This document shows, in pieces, positions 18,421 through 28,735 of a DNA stretch of 64,000 bases. The DNA is from Fulvivirga ligni. Lineage in GTDB: Bacteria > Bacteroidota > Bacteroidia > Cytophagales > Cyclobacteriaceae. Both the position numbers and the translations under genes were made by a program. Numbering within the stretch: position 1 is the stretch's first letter; each line of letters starts with the position of its first letter. Location of the stretch: positions 5,914,501 to 5,978,500 of the forward strand of contig NZ_CP089979.1 in NCBI RefSeq assembly GCF_021389935.1, read 5' to 3'. Under the pieces are notes generated by a model, which made no database searches, had not been told where the DNA came from, and saw nothing but the letters and a program-made list of their open reading frames with translations.

Positions 18421-19454
18421 TATAACCTGGGACTTGGGTTCGAAATTAATTTTGTTCTGGTTCTGAACTTCTTATTAAAATTATAAGACATGCTCACTTC
18501 AAAACCACCGTTTCTAGAGACTTTACTCAATGAGGAAAGAATAAGGTCATAGCTAAGGCCTGCATTAAATTCACCATATTCTAAGCTAAGCCCGAAAATA
18601 CAAGCATCAGTATTTCTAACCCATGCTCCCATGGAAACTGACGTATCTTTCTGCTTAGTAAATCTTCTGGCTTTCACTACCTGATATTCCAGAGAAACAC
18701 CTGGATTAAAAACGCTTATGTTATCCTGATAGAAAAATACCATGGTAGGCACAAAGTTCAATTTATCTGTCATTGGAAACTTACCTCCTCCATGAACCAA
18801 ATATTTTCTTGATAGCGGCCCCTCCTCTCCTAACAAACTCCTGTTTGGTGCTGATAGGTGAAACGCTGACACGCCGAAAAACAAGACACTATTATTTCTA
18901 AGGAAAGTGTACCATAAAAGACCTGCCTGAAAATCCAGAGCAGTATGAGCATCTCGCTGAAAATCTTCACCATTACCCAACTGCTCATCATATCCCTGAA
19001 AAGGCACCCACTGATTCTGAGTTGAAAGACGAGAATAATCAAGACTAATACGATCTATGCCAGCTTGCATACCCATGGCGATGTAATTCTTGCCTCTTCT
19101 ACCAATGGCATTATGGTATGCATAAGAAGCCATGATTTTAGTATCTGTAAGTACGCCTCCGGCATCATCCTGCACTACAACTATTCCTATGCCTGCAAAA
19201 TCCGGGTTACGGTCAGCCTCTAGTAAAGACATATCAGCTGCAAAACTGTATGTCTGCATCTGATCGAAATCATTTAAGTAGCTTTTATAATTAAAGGTAG
19301 TACGTACCTTACCAAAAGAAATACCGGTTAAGGCTGGGTTTAAAACCAAAGGAGCATTATAAAACTGAGAGAAAAAGGGATCCTGTGCTGAAGATTCTAG
19401 CTGAAAAATCAACAGTAACATTAATACAAGTCCATATCTTTTTAACTTTCTCAT
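18420..19454 (-). CDS. PorP/SprF-family type IX secretion/gliding outer-membrane protein
   Basis: A 344-residue outer-membrane beta-barrel with a signal peptide (LESSAQ). The mature start DPFFSQFYNAPLVLNPALTG is the family signature. In Flavobacterium johnsoniae SprF is needed to place the adhesin SprB on the cell surface, and PorP members are usually coded next to the type B-sorted proteins they serve. Here the upstream gene is just such a protein, and the two genes overlap by four bases (ATGA). The 968-residue PD40 gene starts on the last base of this one. Strand-rich sequence with aromatic ends continues to the C-terminus, as expected for the barrel. Confidence 0.93.
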   Translation of the reverse strand: MRKLKRYGLVLMLLLIFQLESSAQDPFFSQFYNAPLVLNPALTGISFGKVRTTFNYKSYLNDFDQMQTYSFAADMSLLEADRNPDFAGIGIVVVQDDAGGVLTDTKIMASYAYHNAIGRRGKNYIAMGMQAGIDRISLDYSRLSTQNQWVPFQGYDEQLGNGEDFQRDAHTALDFQAGLLWYTFLRNNSVLFFGVSAFHLSAPNRSLLGEEGPLSRKYLVHGGGKFPMTDKLNFVPTMVFFYQDNISVFNPGVSLEYQVVKARRFTKQKDTSVSMGAWVRNTDACIFGLSLEYGEFNAGLSYDLILSSLSKVSRNGGFEVSMSYNFNKKFRTRTKLISNPSPRL

Positions 19455-22400
19455 CTTACTAACCTCACTACTCCTTTCTTAGATATTCTATTACCTGCCT
19501 GGGTTTCTCCCTGCACATAATAAATATATACATCACTGATCAACTCTTTTCCTTTGTAGGTTCCATCCCAACCTACTGTCGCATCGCTGGTGCTAAAAAT
19601 CTCTTTCCCTCTTCTGTTATAAACTTTAAACTCTAAGCTTTCAAGCCCTAAGGCATTCACCAGGAGTTCATCATTCATATGATCACCATTTGGCGTAAAT
19701 AGCTCAGGAACAAATACTTCAATCTGTTCATTTACAGTTATCGTAATTTGTTCTTCAGCTTCACAACCAAATTCATTAATCCCTCGCACTACATACACCG
19801 TGCTTTCCTGTGGTGATGCTACCGGATTGGGTACGTCTGATGCGTTCAGGCTTGTGCCAGGAGACCAAATAAATTGATCCGCCCCGGAAACAAATAGTTG
19901 TAAAGAGCCACCAGCCGTAATGGTAGTATCACCCGAAACAATTAATTCAGGTCTGGGCAGTACTGTAACCTCTAAAGGCAAAATACTTTCACCACAAATT
20001 CCATTTTCTACCGTTACCTGATAAGTCATGCTTTCTGAGGGCGAAATAACAGGCGCAGCTAAATTTGAGCCTTCTAAATTTTCATTGGGAGACCATGTGT
20101 AACTTTCCCCTCCCACTACAGAGACCTGAGCACTTTCCCCTTCACAAATGGTAACGCTACTATTCTCAAGATGAGGTGCTTCACGCACTGTTATGGCCAA
20201 TTGTTTAGAAGACTGACACTCCCCGTTTGTAACTGTCCAGGTAATATTATTTTTACCAAGGCTGAGACCTTTAATATCTGTGGTGGAGGCACTTGCATTA
20301 TCAACCGTACCCGAGCCTGATATTACTGACCAGCTACCATCTCCAAAAGCAGGATCAACTGCAACCAATTCTGTACTTCTTTCCCCATCACAGAAAAGCA
20401 TTTCCTCATCTGAAATGAGTGTAGCCTCTGGCATCTTAAATCTCGAAATCTGAAGATCATCTTCACTAGAAGGGCAAATTTCTTTCTCAATCACCCACGT
20501 GGCCGTGGTTGTACCATAAGGTAAATTATTTAACATCGATTGCCCATCGGCGGCATCTTCTAAATCTGCTGTACCACTGATTTCCCATCTTCCTCCATTG
20601 CCTGATGCTGTTAACTGCACAGAACTCTGCTCACAGAGACTTATATCATCTCCCGCCACAGCCTGATCTGCAGGTTCTTCATTTCTTATCAGTAAATCAT
20701 CAGTACTGGTTCCACATTCGTTAGAAACCGTCCACTCTAGGGATACATTCTGACCAGGAACCAGGTTTTCTATTTTTGAAGAATGCCTAGTTTCTTCTAG
20801 CACGCTTGCAGTGCCTGTAATAATGGTCCACTGCCCACCCCCTACTGCTGGATCTTGGGCGTTGAGATCAGTTTCCGTTAAGTTACATAACTCCAAGTCT
20901 AAACCTGCAACCGCTGGTGAAGGACTCTGATAAGCTTTTACAGTTAGTGTGGCTTCATTTGGAGTACAAACTCCATTAGAAACAGTCCATTTAAGTACAG
21001 TTTCATTATTAAAGGTCAGATTGTTAACGTTAGTGGAATATTCAGATGCATCTTCAATGCTTCCTGAACCAGAAACGATACTCCATAGTCCTGTACCTAC
21101 AGTAGGCTCTTGTGCTTCTATTGAGATGAATACATCATCACACACAAATTTATCATCCTCCACTACAGCTAAAGAAGGCTTAGGTTGTATTTCAATATTT
21201 TTAACATCACTCACATCACTGGAACAACCAGAGGCATTCACTACTACTACCGTATAATCACCACTTTCCGCAGGTTGATCTTTTGAGATCATCTCACTAT
21301 TGCCGGAAATATTGACACCATTTCTTCTCCATATATAATCACCTCCAGCTAAAGGAGGCGTAGATAGCTGTATTGCGTTATCCTGACAACTAACCGCCGC
21401 TGTGATATTTACCACTGGCTGGGTAGGTTTATCAAAAATATTGACAGTTATAGCCGAACTTCTATCACTAACGCAACCATTGACTCCATCAACCAGTTCT
21501 ACCTGATAATCGCCACGTTCAAAAACATCTACCAATATGATCTCTTTATCTACGACATCAGCTTTTAAAAGCCCGTCTTTATACCATAAATATTCCCCAC
21601 CATTAGGTGCATCTGGTGAAGTAAGTGTAACCACGGTACCTACACAAACAGAAGTAAGTGGTGAAGTGATAACTGGCAGATCAGGCTTCTCAAGTGTTCT
21701 TATTGTAACATCATCCGTTTCACCGCCCACGTTCCAGGTAAAGACATAATCATTGCCTTCCACCAGATTAGAAACTGTAGAGTTTGGGTTGGTAATATCA
21801 TTAATAATAGCTGAACTAAGAGTGCTCCAGACTCCAGGGCCATCCAGACTGCTGGCATTGAGCCTAGTAGTTAATTCACCACAAAGATCCTGATCTTCAC
21901 CAGCATAAGCAGACTTTATTGGCGTGATAGAACCATACCTTGTTGAACAAAAATCTTCTCCGCAGGTACTGTTATTGTTACAATTATTTCCAGAAGGGAA
22001 GGAAGGGCATGAATTTCCGCATGTCATGCAGCCTTGATCGTTTAGATTTCCCACTACCTGAACTACTCCAGTTCCACTCCACACAACTCCCGACACATTA
22101 TTGATGAAGTTATTATCAATATTTAAAGCGCCTAAAACAACGAATTTCAGATCACAACTATTAGGGGATGCACAATCACCAGAGGATTGCATATTAACGT
22201 TAGTAATAATATGAACAGTAACTCCGGGTGAAATGATAATCACTCCATTACCAGCGCTATTTATATTTAAAACATTGATATTAATTACTGATGGCGCATC
22301 AAAGATTAGGGTATCACCATCATCTAGGGGCACGGTATTTCCAAGGTTTACAGTGCCACTACTTGCTCCACAAAATGAAGAGTATAGGAACGTGCCATTA

Positions 22401-22483
22401 CCACCAAAATCAACATTACAACTTTGGGAGAACGATGACAGAGAAGAAAAAAATAAAAATGTTATTGCTAATAACCACCTCAT
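19451..22483 (-). CDS. T9SS type B-sorted adhesin (gliding-motility C-terminal domain)
   Basis: A 1010-residue surface protein. After a signal peptide comes a distinctive N-terminal region (about 20-180) with the Cys-rich block CMTCGNSCPSFPSGNNC. At least eight Ig/PKD-like beta modules follow (repeating GVWSTLSSAIIND, GLWSIVSGSGSIED, GGQWTIITGTASV, GSWSVISGSGTVD and similar, each with a Cys). The C-terminal type B sorting domain starts at ELFTPNGDHMNDELLVN and ends in KGVVRLVR. Such proteins are exported by T9SS and carried by SprF-type partners, and SprF is the next gene, overlapping by four bases. Its N-terminal region is clearly paralogous to that of the larger adhesin upstream. It probably works in adhesion or gliding; the ligand is unknown. 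Confidence 0.92.
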   Translation of the reverse strand: MRWLLAITFLFFSSLSSFSQSCNVDFGGNGTFLYSSFCGASSGTVNLGNTVPLDDGDTLIFDAPSVININVLNINSAGNGVIIISPGVTVHIITNVNMQSSGDCASPNSCDLKFVVLGALNIDNNFINNVSGVVWSGTGVVQVVGNLNDQGCMTCGNSCPSFPSGNNCNNNSTCGEDFCSTRYGSITPIKSAYAGEDQDLCGELTTRLNASSLDGPGVWSTLSSAIINDITNPNSTVSNLVEGNDYVFTWNVGGETDDVTIRTLEKPDLPVITSPLTSVCVGTVVTLTSPDAPNGGEYLWYKDGLLKADVVDKEIILVDVFERGDYQVELVDGVNGCVSDRSSAITVNIFDKPTQPVVNITAAVSCQDNAIQLSTPPLAGGDYIWRRNGVNISGNSEMISKDQPAESGDYTVVVVNASGCSSDVSDVKNIEIQPKPSLAVVEDDKFVCDDVFISIEAQEPTVGTGLWSIVSGSGSIEDASEYSTNVNNLTFNNETVLKWTVSNGVCTPNEATLTVKAYQSPSPAVAGLDLELCNLTETDLNAQDPAVGGGQWTIITGTASVLEETRHSSKIENLVPGQNVSLEWTVSNECGTSTDDLLIRNEEPADQAVAGDDISLCEQSSVQLTASGNGGRWEISGTADLEDAADGQSMLNNLPYGTTTATWVIEKEICPSSEDDLQISRFKMPEATLISDEEMLFCDGERSTELVAVDPAFGDGSWSVISGSGTVDNASASTTDIKGLSLGKNNITWTVTNGECQSSKQLAITVREAPHLENSSVTICEGESAQVSVVGGESYTWSPNENLEGSNLAAPVISPSESMTYQVTVENGICGESILPLEVTVLPRPELIVSGDTTITAGGSLQLFVSGADQFIWSPGTSLNASDVPNPVASPQESTVYVVRGINEFGCEAEEQITITVNEQIEVFVPELFTPNGDHMNDELLVNALGLESLEFKVYNRRGKEIFSTSDATVGWDGTYKGKELISDVYIYYVQGETQAGNRISKKGVVRLVR

Positions 22484-22726
22484 CCAGGTAAAAAAATTAG
22501 GAGTTTGGGGTTATAGTGAATACATATTAAAACCTGTTCCATTAATTTTTAATTGAATCAATACAAGCTTAATTAAAATAAAGCCACCAAAACAAGTATA
22601 ATATTAACCGACATCATAGTAGACACACCTTACATGGACGTAATTTAATTATAATTAATTAGAAATAACAACTCTTAAGGGAAGTAAAACTAAACTCTTA
22701 ATTATAACTTATTGAAGATAAAACAA

Positions 22727-25700
22727 TTAATAAACCAACCTCACAGCACCTTTCTTGGTGATTACATCTCCGTTTAAAGTAACTGCCGATAAAAAATACA
22801 CATAAGTGTCAGCAGCCTGATTCTTTCCTAGGTATGTACCATCCCAACCATTTTCAACATTATTGGAACGAAAAACTTCTTTGCCAGTTTTATCATACAC
22901 TCTAAATTCTATTTCAGTGATACCAATAACATTCACATAAAGTATATCATTATTAGTATCATTATTAGGGCTGAACATTTCAGGTATAAATACCTCAAAA
23001 CTTTCATCCACAATTATATTAACCTGAGCCTCCGAAGAGCAGCCCAGTGTATTTGTACCTATCACTTTATATATAGTTGAGGCTGATGGACTTGCTATTG
23101 GCGAAGCCGAGGTTGGATTATCCAAACTTTCAGCAGGAGACCAGATGTAACTATCAGCTCCGTTTACCCACAACTGAGCTTCATTTCCATATAGAATGGT
23201 TGTATCGTCTGAAACCTGAAGCTCAGGTTTTGCTTTTAAATCAATACTAATTGTGAATTCTTCCACCGGACAATACTCACCAGTAACCTTAACCAAATAA
23301 TTCACATCACTTTCAGGAGTAACTTTTAAACTCTCTTGTCCTGAGCCCAATAGTGTTCCGCTCTTGAACCACTGATAATCCTTTCCTCCAAAGGCCGTCA
23401 TGGTCACTTCATCGCCCTCACACACGGAAAACAACCGTTCTTCCACCCCTACTTCAGAATCTACCTGAATAACTACCTCATCACTACTGTTAGAACATCC
23501 GTTAGAAACCTCCCAAGATAAAACGGTCTGACCTGTCGGTAAGGATGAAATGCTCGATTTGGCATCTAGATTATTAGCCACATTACCTGCACCTGAAACC
23601 ACAGTCCATTTTCCCTGGCCGACTGAAGGAATTACAGCATTTAGATTAATACTATTAGTGCCTCCGCATAAAAGGATATCATCACCAGCATCAGCTTGAG
23701 ACACTGGATTCACCATTTTCACCTGAACTTGATCCGAACTTTGTGAACAGCCATTATCAATCTTCCACTCTAAAATGTATTCTACCCCCAGATTTCCATT
23801 GAACACTGTAGTTGGACTAGAGGCATTAGAAAAACTACCACCGGATCCACTAATTATCGCCCATGATCCAAGCCCCTCACTCGGCGTATTGGCACTGAGA
23901 TTAAGACTGTTTGTACAGATAGTCTGATCCTGTCCAGCTAAGGCTTGAGTAGGGTTATCTTTTATTTGAATGGAAACATCATCAGTACTTACTGAACAAC
24001 TGCCATTTTCAATAGACCAACGTAGCACATATGAAGCACCTGCCTCACCTGTAAACATTGCATTCGGATTAAAAATATCTGAAATATTACCTCCAGAACC
24101 ACTGATTATGCTCCAAGTACCTGTTCCTACCGCAGGAGTATTAGCTGATAAATTCACTGATGATGGACAGATATCTTCATCCGAACCAGCGTTGGCTGGG
24201 GTTGGTGCAGCCATTAGATTAATATTAACGTCATCATTTACATCTGAACAGCCATTAGATATAGTCCAGCGCAACAAGTAGCTATTTCCGGGAGTACCTG
24301 TAAAAGTAGCATTAGGATTAGACGCATTTGAAAAGTTACCCCCACTACCACTGATTACACTCCAGGTCCCTGAGCCCACACTTGGTGCATTTGCAGATAA
24401 AGAAACTGTATTAGAACATAATGATTGATCAGTACCTGCAGATGCTGTCCCTAATTCGGGCTTGACATCTATTACAACGTCATCAGTACTCACGGAACAA
24501 ATGCCATTTTCAATAGACCATCTTAAGGTATAAGTATTTCCTGCAGTGCCGGTAAAGTTTGTGTTTGGATCAGTTGCATTAGCAAAACTTCCGCCAGAGC
24601 CACTAATGATACTCCAACTTCCTGTGCCAACTGTTGGCGTATTCGCTGACAAGCTTACTGAGGATGGACAAATTTCTTGATCGCCTCCTGCGTTTGATAC
24701 GGTTGGTGGAGCTACGAATTCTATGGTAACATCATCAGTAGTGTTAGTACAGCCGTTGGTAATGGTCCAGCGTAGATTGTAGGTAGTACCAGCAGTACCT
24801 GTAAAGCTAGATGTAGATGATCCTGAATTAGCAAAGCTACCACCTGCTCCGCTCAGAATACTCCAACTTCCTGTGCCAGCAGTTGCTACATTTCCAGAAA
24901 GATTAGCTGAGGTAGCACACAGAACCTGATCGCCTCCGGCTGAAGCAATGGTTGGTTGTGGTTTAATAGAGATAACGACATCATCAGTACTTACGGCACA
25001 AATACCATTTTCAATAGACCATCTTAAAGTATAAGTATTTCCTGCTGTGCCGGTAAAGTTTGTATTTGGATCAGAGGCATTGGCAAAACTACCACCTGAA
25101 CCACTAATGATGCTCCAACTTCCTGTGCCAACTGTTGGCGTATTCGCTGATAAGCTCACTGAAGATGGACAAATTTCTTGATCGCCTCCTGCGTTTGATA
25201 CGGTTGGTGGAGCTACGAATTCTATGGTAACGTCATCAAAGGTATTTGTACAACCGTTAGTGATAGTCCAGCGGAGGTTGTAGGTAGTGCCTGGCGTTCC
25301 CGTAAATGTAGATGTGGAAAGTGTGTTATTGCTAAAGCTACCACCTGTACCGCTCAGAATACTCCAACTACCAGTACCTGCAGTTGCTACATTTCCAGAA
25401 AGATTAGCTGAGGTAGCACAGAGAACTTGATCACCTCCGGCTGAAGCGATGGTTGGCTCTGATTTAATCGCGATCACAACATCATCGGTACTTACAGTAC
25501 AAATGCCGTTTTCAATAGACCATCTTAAAGTATACGTATTTCCTGCTGTGCCGGTAAAGTTTGTATTTGGATCAGAGGCATTGGCAAAACTACCACCTGA
25601 GCCACTAATGATACTCCAACTTCCTGTGCCTACCGTCGGTGTATTCGCTGATAAGCTTACTGAGGATGGACAAATCTCTTGATCTCCGCCTGCGTTGGCT

Positions 25701-28540
25701 ATCGTTGGTGGAGCTACGAATTCTATGGTAACATCATCAGTAGTGTTTGTACAGCCGTTGGAGATAGTCCAGCGAAGGTTGTATGTAGTACCTGGCGTTC
25801 CCGTAAATGCAGAAGTGGAAAATGTGTTATTGCTAAAACTACCACCAGCTCCACTTAGAATACTCCAACTACCAGTGCCTGCAGTAGCTACATTTCCAGA
25901 AAGATTAGCTGAGGTAGCACATAGAACTTGATCGCCCCCAGCTGAAGCGATAGTTGGCTCTGGTTTAATTGAGATCACAACATCATCAGTACTTACAGCA
26001 CAAATGCCATTTTCAATAGACCATCTTAAGGTATAAGTATTTCCTGCTGTGCCAGTAAAGTTTGTATTTGGATCAGAGGCATTGGCAAAACTACCACCAG
26101 ATCCACTAATAATGCTCCAACTTCCTGTGCCAACTGTTGGTGTATTCGCTGATAAGCTCACTGAAGAAGGACAAATTTCTTGATCTCCCCCTGCGTTGGA
26201 TACGGTTGGTGGAGCTACAAATTCTATGGTAACGTCATCAGTAGTGCTAGTACAGCCATTGGTAATGGTCCAGCGTAGATTGTAGGTAGTGCCTGCAGTT
26301 CCTGTAAATGCAGAGGTGGAAAGTGTGTTATTGCTAAAGCTACCACCTGTGCCGCTAAGTATACTCCAACTACCAGTACCTGAAGTTGCTACATTTCCAG
26401 AAAGATTAGCTGAGGTAGCGCATAGAACCTGATCGCCTCCGGCCGAAGCGATGGTTGGCTCTGATTTAATCGAGATCACAACATCATCGGTACTCACAGT
26501 ACAAATGCCATTTTCAATAGACCACCTTAAAGTATACGTATTTCCTGCTGTGCCGGTAAAGTTTGTATTTGGATCAGTGGCATTAGCAAAACCACCACCT
26601 GAACCGCTGATGATGCTCCAACTTCCTGTGCCAACTGTTGGCGCATTCGCTGATAAGCTTACTGAAGATGGGCAAATTTCTTGGTCACCCCCTGCGTTTG
26701 CTATTGTTGGTGGAGCTACAAACTCTATGGTCATATCATCAGTATTGTTGCTACAGCCATTGGTTATGGTCCAACGTAATGTATAGGTGGTGCCCGGTGT
26801 TCCTGTAAAACCGGAGCCTGGATTAGACGCATTTAAAATATTGCCTCCTGCTCCATTGATTATACTCCAACTTCCTGTGCCAGAGGTTGGTGCATTGGCA
26901 GCTAGTGTAGTTGCGTTAGAACAAAGCGACTGATCGCCACCAGCATTGGCCGCTGACGGAGGTGGGATAAAGTAAATATTTACATTGTCAGTTTCAACAT
27001 CACAAGAGCCATTGCTTATAGTCCATCTCAATTGATAATTGACATCATAATTTCCATTGAAAGTAGCGGTGGGGTCTGCAGGATCTGAAAATGATCCTCC
27101 AGTGCCACTAATTATACTCCAACTTCCTGTTCCAACTGAAGGAGTGTTAGCATTAAGAACTATCGAATTACTACAGACTGATTGATCGGTGCCCGCATTA
27201 GCATTGCTTGGTTCGGCATATCGGTAAATGGTTATAAGGTCAGAATCAGTACAGCCACCTTCCGTCACAGTCCATCTTAATACAGTAGGAACAGAGCTAC
27301 TTAAACTAGTTACAAATAGACCAACAATATTACCGGGGCCGCTTACCTTAGACCATGAGCCTCCAAGTATTGGATATAAAAATGTATAACTAGATTCACA
27401 TACATATCTATCGCCACCGCCATCTGCCATGGGAGCATCTCTAACATCAATGAACACATCATCACTCACTTCCGGGCAAAAGCCATCAGCGGGTGCAGTC
27501 ATAGTTAGGGTTACATTACCACTTGAAATATCTGCCAGTCCATAAGTGTAATTGGCATTAGGGTCATTGACATTACTGAAAACTCCATCTCCGCTAGAAG
27601 ACCATACTATAGTGGAAACTCCTCCTCCAAAACTACCAGATAAGTTTACCTGTGTATTCTCACAAACAGATTGATCAGAACCTGCATCTACGATAAATTG
27701 ATTCCCTTGAATTTGTAGCTGATCAGACTTTGGAACGCAGCTATCACTATAAGCCGTAAGTGTGATATTAACCAGTCCGCTTGAAATATCGGCGGCACTA
27801 GGAGTGTAAATGGCATTTAAGCTAGTATCATCATTAAATGATCCTGAGCCGCTGCTTGTCCACTGAACAGAAGTGTAATCACCTGTCACGGAGCCGCTTA
27901 AAGCAAATGGAGAAGTGCTGCATGTATTAATATCAGAACCAGCATTTACAGTTGGGCAACCGATAGGTGAATCATTTCCATACTGGCCATCGCAGAATCC
28001 TCCACAGTTACCATTATCATTACAGCGGTCTCCTGCAGGGAAGGCGGGGCATGAATCACCACAAGTCATACAGCGGTCATTCACCATATTGTCATCTACC
28101 TCTACAGTACCATGCCCGGACCATATCAGGAGATTAAGTTTATTATTTAAATTATTATCAACCCGGAGCGTACCTTCTACTACAAAGTTAAAATCACAGG
28201 GATCACCATTATCACATTGCCCAAAGGCAGGATCGAGATTAAAATTATCATCTACAATAACAGTTACCCCTTCAGGGATAATAATTACGGCATCACCGTA
28301 AGCATCTAAATTAAGATTATTACCTATATATATTACAGAGGGAGAGTCAAAGATGAGGGTGTCACCGCTACCCATGGGAACAGGCTGCCCGAGGTTTAAA
28401 TTATCTACATTGTTTCCACAATAGGAGCTATAGTTGAACACACCATTTCCAGTAAAGCTTATGGAACAATTCTGACCATTAGCCTTATATACACTGAAAA
28501 TCAGTAAGAACAAAAGAACAGACCTGAGTCTTAAAGCCAT
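22727..28540 (-). CDS. Giant T9SS type B-sorted adhesin with tandem near-identical repeats
   Basis: A 1937-residue surface protein. After a signal peptide (SVYKANGQ) comes the same N-terminal region as in its smaller paralogue (CMTCGDSCPAFPAGDRC). About 14 PKD/Ig-like modules of roughly 80-90 residues follow, each built on 'C......L.A..P..GTGSWSIISG.GG.F......F.G..G..Y.LRW.I.NGC....DDV'. In the middle, two alternating module types (QEICPSSVSLSAN and QVLCATSANLSGN) form a tandem array with near-identical DNA. The C-terminus (EMFSPNNDTNNDILYVNVIG to KGAVRLVY) is the type B/gliding sorting domain. It stands 243 bases upstream of the second adhesin with its own leader. Likely a repetitive adhesin displayed through T9SS; repeat number may vary between strains. 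Confidence 0.92.
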   Translation of the reverse strand: MALRLRSVLLFLLIFSVYKANGQNCSISFTGNGVFNYSSYCGNNVDNLNLGQPVPMGSGDTLIFDSPSVIYIGNNLNLDAYGDAVIIIPEGVTVIVDDNFNLDPAFGQCDNGDPCDFNFVVEGTLRVDNNLNNKLNLLIWSGHGTVEVDDNMVNDRCMTCGDSCPAFPAGDRCNDNGNCGGFCDGQYGNDSPIGCPTVNAGSDINTCSTSPFALSGSVTGDYTSVQWTSSGSGSFNDDTSLNAIYTPSAADISSGLVNITLTAYSDSCVPKSDQLQIQGNQFIVDAGSDQSVCENTQVNLSGSFGGGVSTIVWSSSGDGVFSNVNDPNANYTYGLADISSGNVTLTMTAPADGFCPEVSDDVFIDVRDAPMADGGGDRYVCESSYTFLYPILGGSWSKVSGPGNIVGLFVTSLSSSVPTVLRWTVTEGGCTDSDLITIYRYAEPSNANAGTDQSVCSNSIVLNANTPSVGTGSWSIISGTGGSFSDPADPTATFNGNYDVNYQLRWTISNGSCDVETDNVNIYFIPPPSAANAGGDQSLCSNATTLAANAPTSGTGSWSIINGAGGNILNASNPGSGFTGTPGTTYTLRWTITNGCSNNTDDMTIEFVAPPTIANAGGDQEICPSSVSLSANAPTVGTGSWSIISGSGGGFANATDPNTNFTGTAGNTYTLRWSIENGICTVSTDDVVISIKSEPTIASAGGDQVLCATSANLSGNVATSGTGSWSILSGTGGSFSNNTLSTSAFTGTAGTTYNLRWTITNGCTSTTDDVTIEFVAPPTVSNAGGDQEICPSSVSLSANTPTVGTGSWSIISGSGGSFANASDPNTNFTGTAGNTYTLRWSIENGICAVSTDDVVISIKPEPTIASAGGDQVLCATSANLSGNVATAGTGSWSILSGAGGSFSNNTFSTSAFTGTPGTTYNLRWTISNGCTNTTDDVTIEFVAPPTIANAGGDQEICPSSVSLSANTPTVGTGSWSIISGSGGSFANASDPNTNFTGTAGNTYTLRWSIENGICTVSTDDVVIAIKSEPTIASAGGDQVLCATSANLSGNVATAGTGSWSILSGTGGSFSNNTLSTSTFTGTPGTTYNLRWTITNGCTNTFDDVTIEFVAPPTVSNAGGDQEICPSSVSLSANTPTVGTGSWSIISGSGGSFANASDPNTNFTGTAGNTYTLRWSIENGICAVSTDDVVISIKPQPTIASAGGDQVLCATSANLSGNVATAGTGSWSILSGAGGSFANSGSSTSSFTGTAGTTYNLRWTITNGCTNTTDDVTIEFVAPPTVSNAGGDQEICPSSVSLSANTPTVGTGSWSIISGSGGSFANATDPNTNFTGTAGNTYTLRWSIENGICSVSTDDVVIDVKPELGTASAGTDQSLCSNTVSLSANAPSVGSGTWSVISGSGGNFSNASNPNATFTGTPGNSYLLRWTISNGCSDVNDDVNINLMAAPTPANAGSDEDICPSSVNLSANTPAVGTGTWSIISGSGGNISDIFNPNAMFTGEAGASYVLRWSIENGSCSVSTDDVSIQIKDNPTQALAGQDQTICTNSLNLSANTPSEGLGSWAIISGSGGSFSNASSPTTVFNGNLGVEYILEWKIDNGCSQSSDQVQVKMVNPVSQADAGDDILLCGGTNSINLNAVIPSVGQGKWTVVSGAGNVANNLDAKSSISSLPTGQTVLSWEVSNGCSNSSDEVVIQVDSEVGVEERLFSVCEGDEVTMTAFGGKDYQWFKSGTLLGSGQESLKVTPESDVNYLVKVTGEYCPVEEFTISIDLKAKPELQVSDDTTILYGNEAQLWVNGADSYIWSPAESLDNPTSASPIASPSASTIYKVIGTNTLGCSSEAQVNIIVDESFEVFIPEMFSPNNDTNNDILYVNVIGITEIEFRVYDKTGKEVFRSNNVENGWDGTYLGKNQAADTYVYFLSAVTLNGDVITKKGAVRLVY
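24450..26712 (-). repeat. Tandem ~501-base super-repeat inside the adhesin gene
   Basis: Four and a half copies of a roughly 501-base (167-residue) unit, each coding one QEICPSSVSL module and one QVLCATSANL module. The same DNA string, for example ccattttcaatagaccatct, recurs near 24,510, 25,010, 25,510, 26,010 and 26,510. Copies differ by scattered single bases, showing recent duplication or gene conversion. Copy number is open to recombination and to assembly collapse. Confidence 0.85.
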
Positions 28541-28735
28541 AGAGCCTACTTAAGTTGAATTTGTTAATATATCTATAACCAAACAAATATGTTAATGGTT
28601 TTAAGATAGATATTACTATTCTAATACCGTCCTGTAAGGTATATGTAACCAAAGAATCAAAAATAAGTTTAAAACTTACATCTAATTCCTAGCTAAGTAA
28701 TAAATAGGTTAGGCTTAAAATGAGAGAATTAATCC

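Noticed and set aside
24450-26712. Regular repeats considered as a CRISPR array
   Set aside because: The unit is ~501 bases, fully coding, and without variable spacers of CRISPR length.
24450-28301. Many antisense open frames opposite the adhesin repeats
   Set aside because: They recur with the 501-base repeat in step with the sense gene and only mirror its composition; none shows an independent family or start signal.
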